Made by a program: the position numbers and the translations under genes
In this document: positions 22,815 through 33,064 of the stretch, in pieces
How positions within the stretch are numbered: the first letter of the stretch is position 1
Layout: every line of letters starts with the position of its first letter
The notes under the pieces: model-generated
What the model was told of the DNA's origin: nothing
The model's input: the letters and a program-made list of their open reading frames with translations, nothing else
Database searches by the model: none
Source: Macrothele yani
Taxonomy: Eukaryota; Arthropoda; Arachnida; Araneae; Macrothelidae
Direction: 5' to 3'
Assembly: GCA_039090855.1 (NCBI GenBank)
Contig: CM077002.1
Span: 82,712,194-82,776,193 of the forward strand
DNA length: 64,000 nucleotides

Positions 22815-22935
22815 GCTGTAAGCACGAGGCGTCCCATGGTCGAGTGAGATAATGCATCTGCCTAGAAACCCGCTGGACAGGGGTTTGAACCTGGCGTGAT
22901 CTTTGAGGATTTGTATTTCCTTGGAAAGAAAATTT
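22815..22935 (+). repeat. tRNA-like (SINE head-like) sequence
   Basis: 'ggtcgagtgagataatgca' resembles a Pol III A box, and 'gggtttgaacct' 50 bp downstream resembles a B box (GGTTCGAATCC consensus). A degenerate tRNA-derived SINE head is plausible. No poly(A) tail or target duplication was identified. Confidence 0.35.
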
Positions 22936-23224
22936 CCCTAGCGTCGTGACGTCACACCATAAAATTTCCTGATGGGGAAAAACAAAATGGCTTGCAAAAG
23001 ATATCGGTGGGACCATGTGGGGAGGTAAAAAAAAAATTGCTGAACAAAACATGTTTGGTAGGACCACGTGGCACACAAAATGTTACGATTGAATACAAAA
23101 ACAAAATGGCGGACAAAAGATGGTCGGGAAGATCACGTGGAAAAAAATGACTGCAACTGACATCATGATTGACCACATGCGTCCTTGAGGCAGCACGTGG
23201 ACGGCTTCCTTTTTACAGAAATTC

Positions 23225-23520
23225 CCTATTATCACGTAACAGTAATATGACAATGTCACAAATATCTTTCAAATATGTAGCAGTAATGTAATGAAGTTAC
23301 AAATATCTTTCAAATACGTAACAGTAACATGAAGTTGGTATGTTGAAGTTACAAAGACCTTTCACTGCAACATATCGGTTGTGTTTCAAAGTTATGTAAC
23401 GTTTGCAGACATTCTGATGTAACCGTAAGGTTTCTGAAACATTACTGTTACATTGCGCAACGTATCTGAAAAGTCTGCATATTTCAGTGCTACGTATTTG
23501 TAACATATACGAAATATTCT
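23225..23520. repeat. Short diverged tandem repeat around 'acaaatatctttcaaata-gta'
   Basis: At least three units with 'acaaatatctttcaaatat', 'gtaacagtaa' and 'atgaagtt' succeed one another at 23228-23380, with weaker inverted echoes (gttactgttacattgcg) to about 23520. They are non-coding. Confidence 0.5.
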
Positions 23521-23959
23521 GTGCTGTGTGGGTGGCATTCCCATAGCCCTGCTGACTTGCCTTTCTCTTCAAGTGTCTGCTATTCCTCCTCCTATGAAGT
23601 TCTGCATTGATTATTAACAAAGCTCAGGATCAGTAAATAAAAGCATGAAATATCCTCCACCTCTCAAAAAATGCTTCAAAAACTTCTTTTTTTATATATT
23701 TGTCAATGAAATGCATATGAAAGATTTAAAACTGTAAACTCTGGGCAAAAATCGAGTAAAAAACTAGCATGTAAAGTTTTTACTCAGTGGTATAAGGACA
23801 GTGCATTTTCTGGGGGCATGCTGACTAAGGAACCTTGCTTGAGTATTGCATATTGTTTGCTTAGTTTACAGCATATGTGTGTGTAACAACATGCAATAAA
23901 CAAGGTAGAATATGCTTTTTAATTGAGTTCTAAATATTTTGGCCAGTCTTTAACATGTA

Positions 23960-24360
23960 TTGCTTCTGCAGTGTGCTATGCCTACAATATTCCATATTTG
24001 AGTCCTTTAATATGTTTTTTTGTGTCTTGAAAATCATGTAAAGTAGATCAGTTTAGGATATCAGCCCATAGTCTACAGTTCCAGTTGGGTCATTCCACTT
24101 GAACATTCAGGGACAAAACGTCAAAACCCAATGAGTTGAAGTATTGTGGTCAGTGTAACATAGAACTAACTTGCTTCCCCAGCAATATTCATGCTTCAGC
24201 TTAATTTTGTGTCAGATTCTTAGGTTCATAGTGGCCCTTGTTGCAGTTATGTCCCAACAGTTCTCAAATAAAATCTAGCAGCATTGGAAACTTTCATTTG
24301 GCAGTTGAGTTTTCTTTGTGGAGCTAACCTCTGAATCTCAAGACAAAAACTTAGTGACAT
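23960..24360. repeat. Dispersed repeat, copy 2
   Basis: Homologous to 16440-16880 in the same orientation, with about 75-80% similarity in the shared words (ccagttgggtcattccactt, acccaatgagttga, agtgtaacatagaacta, gcccttgttgcagttatg). This copy lacks the poly-T interruption. Confidence 0.6.
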
Positions 24361-25359
24361 GTTTGTATTTATGTATTTAAAATTGCATCATGCATTGAAG
24401 AATAATAATGGAAAAAAGCTCTTGCAAACTTTTTCAAATTTATATACTTCTATATAGTTTAAAAAGGAAAAACAAAAATAAGGATTCCAAACCTTTTTTT
24501 TTTTTTTTTTTTATAATTCAGTTTTGGATAAGGTTCCTTAATACATAATAAGATTGGTGTGTCATCAAAAGTTATACAGTCTGGGGGGGAAATAAACACA
24601 CACATGAAAAATTATGGGATTCATAAGTAAATTTCAGTTCATCACTGAAAATGTTAAGAATAATTTTCTCCCAGCAATTTCTCAAAAGTTGTCTATTTCT
24701 TCCGTGACAGCATGAAACTACATACAGCTATAGTTGAACATATACAAACCATGATCCTACTTACTGATATAATGTAGTACATTGTTCCATTTATGACATT
24801 TCTGGCATGTAGACTTTGCTGAAGTTGTATCTTGCCAGAGAGAGGATTGACGTCTCATCACATTCATTATTAAACACAAAACACCTAAACCCACGTAAAC
24901 CCTTGTCAACACAATATTGTGCAAGTTGTAATGAAATTAATGAACAAACTTTTCACAATGAATACTACTAAAAGTCACAACATCAATAATGCATCAGAAC
25001 CTCAGAAACAACAACCCAAACATATGCACAAAGTAAAATAACAGGCTTCTTTTCTTAGATGTTTTGTTGTTAAAAAATTCAGCCAATTTCGATTTCAAAG
25101 TTTTCAGAAAACCTTTCTACATTCCTTTAATCGTTCCATACAACTAATTCCATCCTAAGTTTATAAAAAACAATTGTATTAAAAATCTGCTAAAAAGAGC
25201 CTTTATGCATACTTCTAATAGAAAATTCAGATTTGATGAAATACAGTATATTGAAGAAATTACAAGAAAATATGGTTACCCCCAGTGAGAAATAAATAAA
25301 TAGACTTTGAGGTTGAAAGAAATTTGGGTAAAAACAAACAATCTGATTTAAAAAATCAA

Positions 25360-25866
25360 CCATATCAATGGGTAGGTGTTTTTCCATTTATTAAAGGCTT
25401 TTCTGGTGAAATTAATAAATTGGCTGCAAAATTTGGTTTACAAATGGGCAGTACAGCATGTTCTATCAAGAACTTAATCATTCGATAGATCAAGTAAGAT
25501 TCTAGATTTAGCTGGTGTTTATGAAATTTCAATTGAATGTAATCCACCCAAGTCTTACATTGGCAATACCAAGAATAGATTGAGATTGCGGCTGAAACAA
25601 CATATCAGAAATTGGCAAAAAAAGAAGCTACAACAGCATTAATACAGTATTGCCTTGATAACAAGATATACCCAAATTTCGATCAGATAAAAATTTTGAA
25701 GAGTTGTAAATCTGAAAGACATTTAAAAACAGCTGAAGCAATATTAATCCAAAAAAATTGTAAACATATTTGCAATACTAATGATCCTAGACAGCTTGAA
25801 AATTTATGGCAGGAACTGATACAACTTGAGAGTGGTTTTGGAAAAGCCAAAAAAGTGAAAAAATGA
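25360..25866 (+). pseudogene. Penelope-like GIY-YIG endonuclease fragment
   Basis: Encodes the linker-GIY-YIG region with two frame changes. First WVGVFPFIKGFSGEINKLAA (about 25360-25420), then after a shift LDLAGVYEISIECNPPKSYI, GNTKNRLRLRLKQHIRNWQ (about 25505-25618), and after another shift the frame 25612-25866 (ALIQYCLDNKIYPNFDQIKI ... KTAEAILIQKN ... LENLWQELI). The G-V-Y and Y-I-G, R and H-I-R-N residues fit GIY-YIG, and the terminal E of the AEAILI segment fits the metal-binding Glu. The last part is longer than in the other PLE copies here, so this is a different PLE lineage. Confidence 0.75.
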
Positions 25867-26070
25867 AAAGAAAGAAAACACCAGAGGAAAGAAGGAAAAC
25901 ATCTAGAAAACACTTAATTTAGATTGAATTTGGGACTTCAGATACTTACTTCCATATCCCATGGAGAGCGCCATCTCCGTTTTCTCCAGCTATTAGATCG
26001 GTAAAAGGATTATGTGCCTGCCTGATCCGATTGGCACACATGCTTGGGAGTTCACCAGCATGCTCCAACT

Positions 26071-26115
26071 ACTCTCAGATGATGTCCACGGGGGTTGGAC
26101 GAAAACGTTCAGAGT
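26071..26115 (+). ncRNA. Hammerhead ribozyme-like motif (best stem I)
   Basis: Stem I is ACUCU (26071-26075) with AGAGU (26111-26115), five perfect pairs. The core CAGAUGA (26076-26082) differs from CUGAUGA only at U4. Stem II is GUCC/GGAC (26084-26087, 26097-26100) with a 9-nt loop. GAAA is at 26101-26104. Stem III is the self-complementary AACGUU (26104-26109), which favours dimeric folding. The predicted cleavage is after C26110. The spacing matches type I hammerheads of Penelope-like elements. It lies 205 bp 3' of the endonuclease frame, on the same strand. Confidence 0.7.
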
Positions 26116-26651
26116 CTACTTGCTGTTTGAGAGGTGTTGATATTGAGCTTTTTAAATGGATTCAAAAATTTTTTGCACATATTCCTTGGTTTGTACTTGA
26201 TGTTTTGTAAAAAAAAAAAAAAAAAAGTTTTTGGCGTTAAGCGTAAGTGCATTTGGCTTAAATGCTACTGAGAGCTTAGGATTATGTTGAAAAGTTTAAA
26301 TGTCTTTCAGTTATTTTGTATATAGTCTTGTTTGTATTTTTAAGTGTTCTCGAGAGCTTAAGGTGTCATTTAAACGTCTTTCAATTACTTTTGTATATAG
26401 TCTTAAGTTCGTATTTTAAAGTCTTTTAAGTCATGGCGGTACAGAAGGCGCGGTTAACATTATGAACTTTTCTTCATGTCCATTGCAGGTATGACTTTTA
26501 AATCTGTACATATGTTTGGGTTCTTGTTTCTGAGATTCTGGTGCATTATTGATGTTGTGACTTTTAGTAGTGTTCATTGTGAAAAGTTTGTTCATTAATT
26601 TCATTACAACTTGCACGATATTGTGTTAACAAGGGTTTATATAGGTTTTGG

Positions 26652-27006
26652 TCATAAGACCAAAAAACATTTGGTTAACTTAATGCGCTGGAAGATATTT
26701 AAATTGAAGGGTACAAAGTATACCTTAAAACTCTATGTACATTCTTATCACTTGCAACGAAAACAAAGGTATAATATCAGCAACAGCGGCAAATAGAACT
26801 CCTTGAGTTCTATTTGCAGCTGTCGCTGAAATGATACAAGGAGTTCTATTTAAAATAGAACTAAATAGGAGTTATATTTAGTTCTATTTTCTATATGTAC
26901 AAGAAGTTCTATTTGCCGCTGTTGCTGATATGATACCTTTGTTTTTGTCGCAAGTGATAAGAATGCGAATAGAGTTTTAAGGTATACTTTGTACCCTTCA
27001 ATTTAA
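26652..27006. mobile_element. 355-bp hairpin insertion with 11-bp target duplication
   Basis: ATAGGTTTTGG at 26641-26651 recurs at 27007-27017. The insert has an unpaired segment of about 45-47 nt, then a palindrome (about 26699-27006) whose arms carry 'ttaaattgaagggtacaaag', 'aaaggtataatatcagcaac' and 'agcggcaaatagaactcctt'. It is non-coding. Removing it restores the continuity of the PLE right arm with the left arm. Hairpin plus short tail plus 11-13-bp duplication resembles the other PLE-like insertions here. Confidence 0.75.
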
Positions 27007-27379
27007 ATAGGTTTTGGTGTTTTGTGTTTAATAATTAATATGATGAGATGTCAATTCTCTCTCTGGCAAGATACAACTTGAGCAAATTCTATGTGCCGGA
27101 AATGTTGTAAATGGAACAATGTACTACATTATATCAGTATGTAGGATCATTGTTTGTATATGTTTAACTTTACAGAGCACGTTTTTGCGAAGCATTTGCA
27201 TGAGTTTTCAAGCTTTAGCAGATGAAGATATCCAAATTCGTGCAGAAATTGACAAACAGTAATCAAGTTAGTTGCCTTCGATGCATGATCATTACAAGAA
27301 ATCCTACACAACATAAATTCAAACTCACTGATGGAATTTACAAATTTATTGTATAAGGTTAAAGGGTTAAATGTACAAC

Positions 27380-27420
27380 CATAAGAACTTTCGGGTTGCC
27401 CTAGAACCCATCATCAGATG
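27380..27420 (-). ncRNA. Hammerhead ribozyme-like motif with canonical core
   Basis: Minus strand: CAU (stem I), CUGAUGA (27417-27411, exact consensus), stem II GGGUU/AACCC with loop CUAGGGC, GAAA (27392-27389), then GUUCU and a U at the H17 position, followed by AUG, which pairs with CAU. The strand agrees with that of the PLE at 27330-31130. Stem I is short (three to four pairs) and stem III is only partly self-complementary, so activity is uncertain. Confidence 0.65.
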
Positions 27421-27517
27421 AATGAAACCGAAGAATGAGGGGAAACAATAAATACACATAGATATTTCATGTATATCTTCTGCATTAGGAAGTCACATGC
27501 TATACGTGGTTGAAATA

Positions 27518-28565
27518 CATGATATAAAAAGATTCAGTATCTCTGTAGAATTACTATTACACACATCAAAACGTGGACTTGTGATTATGGTGGTGCAAAA
27601 AGTTATCACTTTTTTATTTTAAAAAACAAAAACAGAGAGAAGGTAAGAGCAATTACTCACATATATTCATCCCGAGGTTGCCATCATTCCTTCACTCGTA
27701 TATTACCGCAAGTTGTTCAGTCCCTGATATTCAGTGGCTATGCATTACAAACAGTCCGATGGTGACCATTACAAAAAGATTAGCAATGCAAAGGTAGTAG
27801 TCGGCCTCAAGAACCATGGCATATATTGCATCGTAAGCTCAAAGAACAATACAACAGAAACAGAAAACCATATTACCACATATACCACGGTCAGGCTTAA
27901 AAGCTAATAATGAACGAATCTAAAAAACTACAATAAACGAATCTAAAAGGCTGACGATGAACGAATTTAAAAACAAAGTATAACCTGAAAAGCCAGCAGG
28001 AACAATAAATCATTCCTGCTGGCTTTTTGATGATTTGTTCCTGCTGGCTTTTTATGTTATACTTTGTTTTTAAATTTGTTCGTTGTCAGCCTTTTAGATT
28101 CGTTCATCGTCAGTTTTTTAGATTTGTTCATCGTCAGCCTTTTAGATTTGTTCATTGTAGTTTTTTAGATTCGTTCATTATTAGCCTTTCAACCTGACCA
28201 TGGTATATGTGGTAATATGGGTTTCTGTTTCTGTTGTATTGTTCTTTGAGCTTACGATGCATATATGGCATGGTTCTTGAGGCCAACTACTACCTTTGCG
28301 TTGCTAATCTTTTTGTAATGGTAACCATCGGACTGTTTGTAATGCATAGCCAATGAACATCTGGGACTGAACAACTTGCAGTAATATATGAGTGAAGGAA
28401 TGATGGCGACTTTGGGATGAATGTGAGTAATTGCTCTTACCTTCTTTTTGTTTTTATTTTTTTAAATAAAAAAGTGATAACTTTCTGCACCACCATAATC
28501 TCAAGTCCACGTTTTGACATGTGTAATAGTAATTTTACAGAGATACTGAATCTCTTTATATCATG
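27518..28565. repeat. 1.05-kb palindrome
   Basis: Left arm from 'catgatataaaaagattcag' (27518) and right arm ending with its inverse (28565), about 500 bp each and roughly 93% alike, meeting near 28040. The centre contains three copies of 'cctgctggc' or its inverse. Each arm holds three copies of a 25-30 bp 'gaacgaatctaaaa' unit. It has no coding capacity. No target duplication was found. It interrupts the 3' region of a PLE. Confidence 0.85.
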
Positions 28566-28872
28566 ATAAATAGGCACACTTCGTCACGAGATAAAGATGC
28601 AAGGAGTACATATGATACGCAGCACCACAGTTGTGACACACGAATGTCTGATGCGAGTTGACATAACGGCCAGGCTATTCAAATGAGCTAATAACATGGG
28701 TAAGTATCATGAAAGCTACTAGAACACTACTTGACAAGTTACATTAAATTAAATAATTGAAAGATGGGTAATGTATGCAAATCAAAGAGGGAAAGAATAT
28801 ATTACCTTGTCATCTGAAAAATACAAATAGAAACTCCATAGTAGTGAATGTGCAACATTAATCATTGCCAAA

Positions 28873-29320
28873 TTAAGTAGTGACATCCACAGTCTGCTGT
28901 ATATCTGAAACAATTAATTGTTCCCAGGGTGTTGGAATAAAAGTAGGAGTGTTATCATTACAGCATAAATGCCTTTGAGATGTAATTACAAGACTCTCAG
29001 TGAGCAGTAATGAAGAGATAGCAATAGGTGTGACGATAATGGAGGCATCTTCCCAAACCATGTAGTGCAAACCATCAATCACAAGGCAGAAGAGTGGAGT
29101 ATTTGTAAGTCCATTTTTTACCGCATATTTATGTTCATTAAGTCTAGTCCCCAGGGTTCATTTAGTTGATCCTATATAATGATTGTCTGGAGTATCAACA
29201 TCAATGCTTTTTAAGGGGATGTAGTACACGCCAAATTTATTTAAACCCACCACTTGGTCTCAATCATTTTTGATCAACGTTAAAATGTTGGTAGTTCTTA
29301 CACCAAAATCCAAATGAAAA
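28873..29320 (-). pseudogene. Penelope-like GIY-YIG endonuclease domain
   Basis: Minus strand: LNKFGVYYIPLKSIDV, then HYIGSTK, TLGTRLNEHKYAV (about 29105-29260) and PLFCLVIDGLHYMVWEDASI (about 29030-29090). The GVYYIP, YIGST and R-x-x-E-H landmarks are present. One stop separates the two frames. It is the C-terminal part of the RT protein encoded further right. Confidence 0.7.
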
Positions 29321-29817
29321 GTTTGGCAAAGGCCTTCAAGTACAGGTGTAATGGTTGAATAATATTCCATTGAACCCACATATCTACGACGTTAGTAGTC
29401 CCTCTGGAAAGTAGTTGATCTTTCTCGGTAGAGCTTCTTCAGAGCTCTTTTTACAGTAAATGTAGGAAAACCATGTTCAAGAGCAATGTCATACACTTTG
29501 GTAATTTCACATTTGCGTCTGCGAATACTTGATGAATGCGAGAAGGCTCTTTGTAACAGGAAGTTGATTGAAGAGAATTTGTAGCTTTTTGGGTGTGCCG
29601 AAGAAGTGTAAATGTAGAGGTGTTTTTTCTATGTACAGAGTGTTGTAAGGTACAAGTGACAGCATCATGTTCAAGTATGAAATCCAGGAATGGTAATTTA
29701 CCCCTATTTTCCAGTTCAATGGTGAATTTTATGGTCGGATATTGGGAGGACATATGTTCAGCAAAACCATGAAGTTTGTCAGGGTCATGGTCCCAGAAAA
29801 GAAGAACATCTTCAGCA

Positions 29818-30352
29818 AGTAAAGAAGATAGCTGTCTAAGCACGAACACTTTAGCTCAAACCAATTACAACACTCAAATGAAGCTAAGACGTATCACCGG
29901 TATCAAAAGTATACACAGTTAAAACCATGACGACACAAATAACTCATTCCATTGAGGTTTAAAAAGGTTTAATGTTAAGAACTTGCGAGATCTTTCGAAC
30001 CTACGACTTATCGGTTCATCATCAGGCACCAAAAATCGCAAGGTGCACATGAAACGTAGTGATTATATACACGTGTGGTTATGGGCAAAGACCGCGCATG
30101 CGTACAATAATGATGAACCGATAAGTCGTAGGTTCGAAAGATCTCGCAAGTTCTTAACATTAAACCTTTTTAAACCTCAATGGAATGAGTTATTTGTGTC
30201 GTCATGGTTTTAACTGTGTATACTTTTGATACCGGTGATACGTCTTAGCTTCATTTGAGTGTTGTAATTGGTTTGAGCTAAAGTGTTCGTGCTTAGACAG
30301 CTATCTTCTTTACTTGTATATCAATCAGCACGATAGTCTTTTCATCATATCT
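29818..30352. mobile_element. 535-bp non-coding PLE-like hairpin, 12-bp target duplication
   Basis: ACATCTTCAGCA flanks it at 29806-29817 and 30353-30364. A palindrome (29818-30314; arms about 205 bp, loop about 80 bp) is followed by a 38-nt unpaired tail (30315-30352). Both arms carry the stem II-GAAA-stem III part of a hammerhead. Arm homology ends inside the ribozyme core, so only the left arm has an exact core. It has the same outline as the PLE insertion at 9976-12750, including the tail length, but without coding sequence. Confidence 0.8.
29982..30042 (-). ncRNA. Hammerhead ribozyme-like motif with canonical core (left arm)
   Basis: Minus strand: CUUGC (30042-30038), a 12-nt internal segment, CUGAUGA (30025-30019), stem II GAACC/GGUUC, GAAA (29996-29993), palindromic stem III AGAUCU, C at position 17, then GCAAG, which pairs with the opening CUUGC. 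The conserved core is exact and the self-complementary stem III suits a dimer. The broken copy in the right arm (about 30108-30150, + strand) keeps stem II, GAAA and AGAUCU but not the CUGAUGA box. Confidence 0.7.
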
Positions 30353-31130
30353 ACATCTTCAGCATATCTTATGTAGAAGCACAGAGTTTGATGATACTCG
30401 TGTAATACCTTATTCTCTATGTGTTGCAATAGAATTTCAGCCAAAACCGGGGATAGTGGTGACCCCATAGGGGCACCCTCAGTTTGATGATAAATAGTGT
30501 TATCGAACTGAAAGAATAAACGGTTTTGTATTAGTTTTAAGGCTATAAGAATGGATTGAATCGTCTCTGGTTCGTAACCATGATAAAAAAGTTTTGACTG
30601 GATGATATCATGTACATTTGAAACTGGGATACTTGGGAATAAGGAAATGATATCAAGTGAAGCAAGGATAAAGGTTGAGCCATTGGTATTAAAATTCTTG
30701 ATTCTATTAAGAGCTTGTACAGTGCCATTAACAGAGTAGAGTGAATTACTGGTAAGAAGTCCAAGGAAAGTAGCAAGCGCCTTCTCTAAAAGTCTTGGGG
30801 TGGGGGGGTGCAAATCTGGAAACTAGTGGGCGTAATAGGTGTCCAGTTTTATGAATCTTCAGTTTTCCAAAAAGTTCTGGAACACGAGCACCAGGGACAG
30901 TGCGCAAGCTGTGGAAAATAGCTGTTGGGAGGGCTGAAAGTTTCTTGAATTTATTTATGGTCGCTGTAGTGGCATTTGTAAGGTGTGAACTGACTGTGAC
31001 ATGTGGAATGTTATCAATTGCCTCTGGCATTTTATTTTGTAGCTGACCTTGTTCATAAGAATGATCTACGAGGTTTTATCTGCAGTTATGATAGACACAT
31101 TAGGGTTATTACGTAACTCCAGAAGCTGCC

Positions 31131-31778
31131 TTTTTTCTTCCATAAGCTGATGACTACTGGCACTTTGACATTGCTGCTATTTAATTTTTTCTTTAGGTTC
31201 TGGTATCCATGGGGTACTCTCATTCAGTGTTTCTTGCTAATTGTTTCATTCCCAGGTTTTATTTCTGCTTGATTCTTCTGAGAATTGCATTAGCATCAAA
31301 GCTGCAATCAATACAAAAGAGAGAAATTGTGTTTCACCAAAATCCACAGTTAAGACAGTGCAGCAAATCTGTTTATTAGAGTATTAGCAAAATGCATGGA
31401 CAACTAAGTGAAATCTTGCCATAATTGTGTATATATTGTATGTACATATTTAATATAAAGTTGTTGTTTTTTTATATTGTGAGCCTAGTTGGGTTCAGAA
31501 GTCAGCCTCCTGAATAGCGGACAAATGTTTTAAGTCCCAGGTGCCCGCTTTTCAGAGATTTTACTGATTTATTTATTTATTGCTTCAGATTTGTAGCAAT
31601 ATGTACAAAAGAGTGGATAATGAAATTCCTAGTTTAAGGCAGTAGAAGCTTGTTGGAATCGAAATAATGTATTCAAAATATGACCTGTGTGTAATAGCTG
31701 AAATCATTATAATTTAAATGTATTTTATTTGTTACTATTTTTTCCTTGTATTGATCGCATGTTGTTATTTTTTTCAAG
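31131..31778. other. End of intron; no gene recognised
   Basis: AT-rich, with no repeat or coding signal apart from the acceptor (tttttttcaag) ending at 31778. Confidence 0.5.
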
Positions 31779-31912
31779 TTACTCAAGCATGTGTTTGAAG
31801 AAGGTTTGGACATTCAGAAAGAACAAGTCAGAGAACTGCTTAAATATGTTAAAGAAAGACAAAGAAATGATGCTGCAGATCAAAAAATGTACATGGATGC
31901 ATTGGAGAATTT
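31779..31912 (+). CDS. CEP95 orthologue, internal coding exon (n-2)
   Basis: The exon is 134 bp, entering in phase 0 and leaving after two bases of a codon (TT|gtatcc, a weak but acceptable donor). It encodes LLKHVFEEGLDIQKEQVREL, then LKYVKERQRNDAADQKMYMD and ALENF. The FEEGL-IQKEQ-R-L series and the closing M-x-x-x-E-N/F-Y are what I recall as the conserved coiled coil near the CEP95 C-terminus. The first frame of the next exon (one base, then codons) completes the Phe codon and continues with Tyr, as the family expects. Confidence 0.75.
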
Positions 31913-32390
31913 GTATCCTTATATTTTATTAACATGTTTATCAAAAGTTAATCTAACTTGACTGTAAAAAGGGAAAGTTTTAATTCAAACCTCCATGGTA
32001 ATCTTGTAGTGTAATCATGTAGTGCTATCCATATAGAAACAGCAGCTTATGAAGAGTATTGTAACTTTCTCTGTATCCTGTCTTTGCCTCCATTCTCCTC
32101 CTCTGTCTGTTAGTATTATTACTTATTTTAAAATTCTGTTTCATGCTTAACATTTTAAAATCTGCATAATTTGCTAGATGGTCCCATAGCAGAAAGTTCC
32201 TGGTCAGTCTGTGACAGATATCATTGTGCCACAAAATAATCTGCTGCTGGTCACTATGCAAGATAACTACTAAATGAAAAAAACAATAAAAATTGCACAG
32301 ACATATTTTTCTACCTAAAAAAATGTCTAACCTAGGAACTACAGCAATTGCAATGTTAATTAGGATCAAGAACATTCTAGTCCTCTGTAT
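31913..32390. other. Intron start; no gene recognised
   Basis: AT-rich sequence after the donor. The open frame on the minus strand at 32025-32459 has no recognisable motif and unusual composition (Phe/Leu/Ile-rich). Confidence 0.45.
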
Positions 32391-32394
32391 CTGG

Positions 32395-32990
32395 TATTTT
32401 GCCAATATTTTCAAGCAGAAACACAAAGATTTATGGAATAAAATGATATTTAACAACAATAAAGTGTGGAGGCATCACTAGGAAAAAAATTGGGATAAGA
32501 GGAGAAACCTTCGCTTTATTCTACTTCATTTTTAGAACATTTTTCTCTATTTCCCATCTCAAGTGCAAACATTTATGTAATTAAATGATGATTAAACAAT
32601 AATACAGAAGCACAGTGGGTGGAGGGTTATTAGAGGGAAACCTTTTTGCTCTGTACAACTTTGGTTTTCACAAAATTTTCCTCCATTTTCAATCTTAAAT
32701 ACAAACATTTATCTAATAAAATGATATTTAATGACCATATAGGGCTGAATGAATATCGCAAGAAAAAGAATTCAAAATTACTGGGTTCCGTCAAACTTTC
32801 GTTTTCGGAAATTGTTGCCTCCATTTTCAAACCAAAACACAAATATTTATGCAATAAAATGATATTTTAACAAAAATATTGAATAATTCTCTCTTCAAGC
32901 ATCGAGGAAACGTCAGGAGAAAAAAATAATAAACGATTACGGGAGAAATCCTTACTCCACCTAACTTCTGTTTTCGGAAATTTTGAAAGG
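32395..32990. repeat. About 140-bp tandem repeat, four diverged copies
   Basis: The key word 'tttat-yaataaaatgat' recurs at 32430, 32571, 32706 and 32846 (periods 141, 135, 140), preceded each time by 'ttttcc-ccattttcaa-c-aaa' and followed by 'attt-ac-a'. The open frames on both strands arise from this periodicity. Confidence 0.75.
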
Positions 32991-33064
32991 CGGAAAGCTT
33001 GCATCTTTGATAAGAAGTCTGCAAGATGGTTTAATTGGGTTCTGTGGATATCGTTTCTGTCTGC

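Larger units (their letters stand above)
24734..27175 (+). mobile_element. Penelope-like element flanked by inverted arms
   Basis: An inverted pair brackets a PLE 3' part. The left arm, about 24734-25035, matches the right arm, about 26500-27175, in reverse order (for example 'acaaaccatgatcctac' against 'gtaggatcattgtttgt'). The right arm is interrupted by a 355-bp hairpin insertion (26652-27006). Between the arms are the GIY-YIG region (25360-25866) and a hammerhead motif (26071-26115). The RT part is missing, which fits the 5'-truncated, inverted-flank structure usual for Penelope-like elements. Confidence 0.7.
29451..31030 (-). pseudogene. Penelope-like reverse transcriptase, split in its active-site motif
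   Basis: The upstream half (31030-30353) contains LFGKLKIHKTGHLLRPLVSR, LASLDIISLFPSIPVS, EGAPMGSPLSPVLAEILLQH and the box IRYAEDV. The downstream half (29817-29451) begins LAEDVLLFW and continues DKLHGFAEHM, IKFTIELENRGKLPFLDFIL. The A-E-D-V residues occur on both sides because the 12-bp target duplication of the 535-bp insertion encodes them. The first catalytic Asp of the usual Y-x-D-D is Glu here. There is a frameshift near 30780. Confidence 0.8.
27330..31130 (-). mobile_element. Penelope-like element with two nested palindromic insertions
   Basis: The minus-strand order is RT (31030-30353, resuming 29817-29451), GIY-YIG (about 29320-28873), 3' region, hammerhead motif (27420-27380). Two later units interrupt it: a 535-bp hairpin in the RT catalytic motif (29818-30352) and a 1048-bp palindrome in the 3' region (27518-28565). 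The outer limits are approximate. Confidence 0.7.

Noticed and set aside
27380..27440. A Pol III or riboswitch-type structured RNA
   Set aside because: The fold and conserved bases match the hammerhead core, and the position matches the other PLE 3' ends.
5063..30364. Repeated inverted arrays considered as a CRISPR-like or integron-like system
   Set aside because: Repeats are long, few and explained by transposon ends and PLE inverted copies. The window is clearly eukaryotic.
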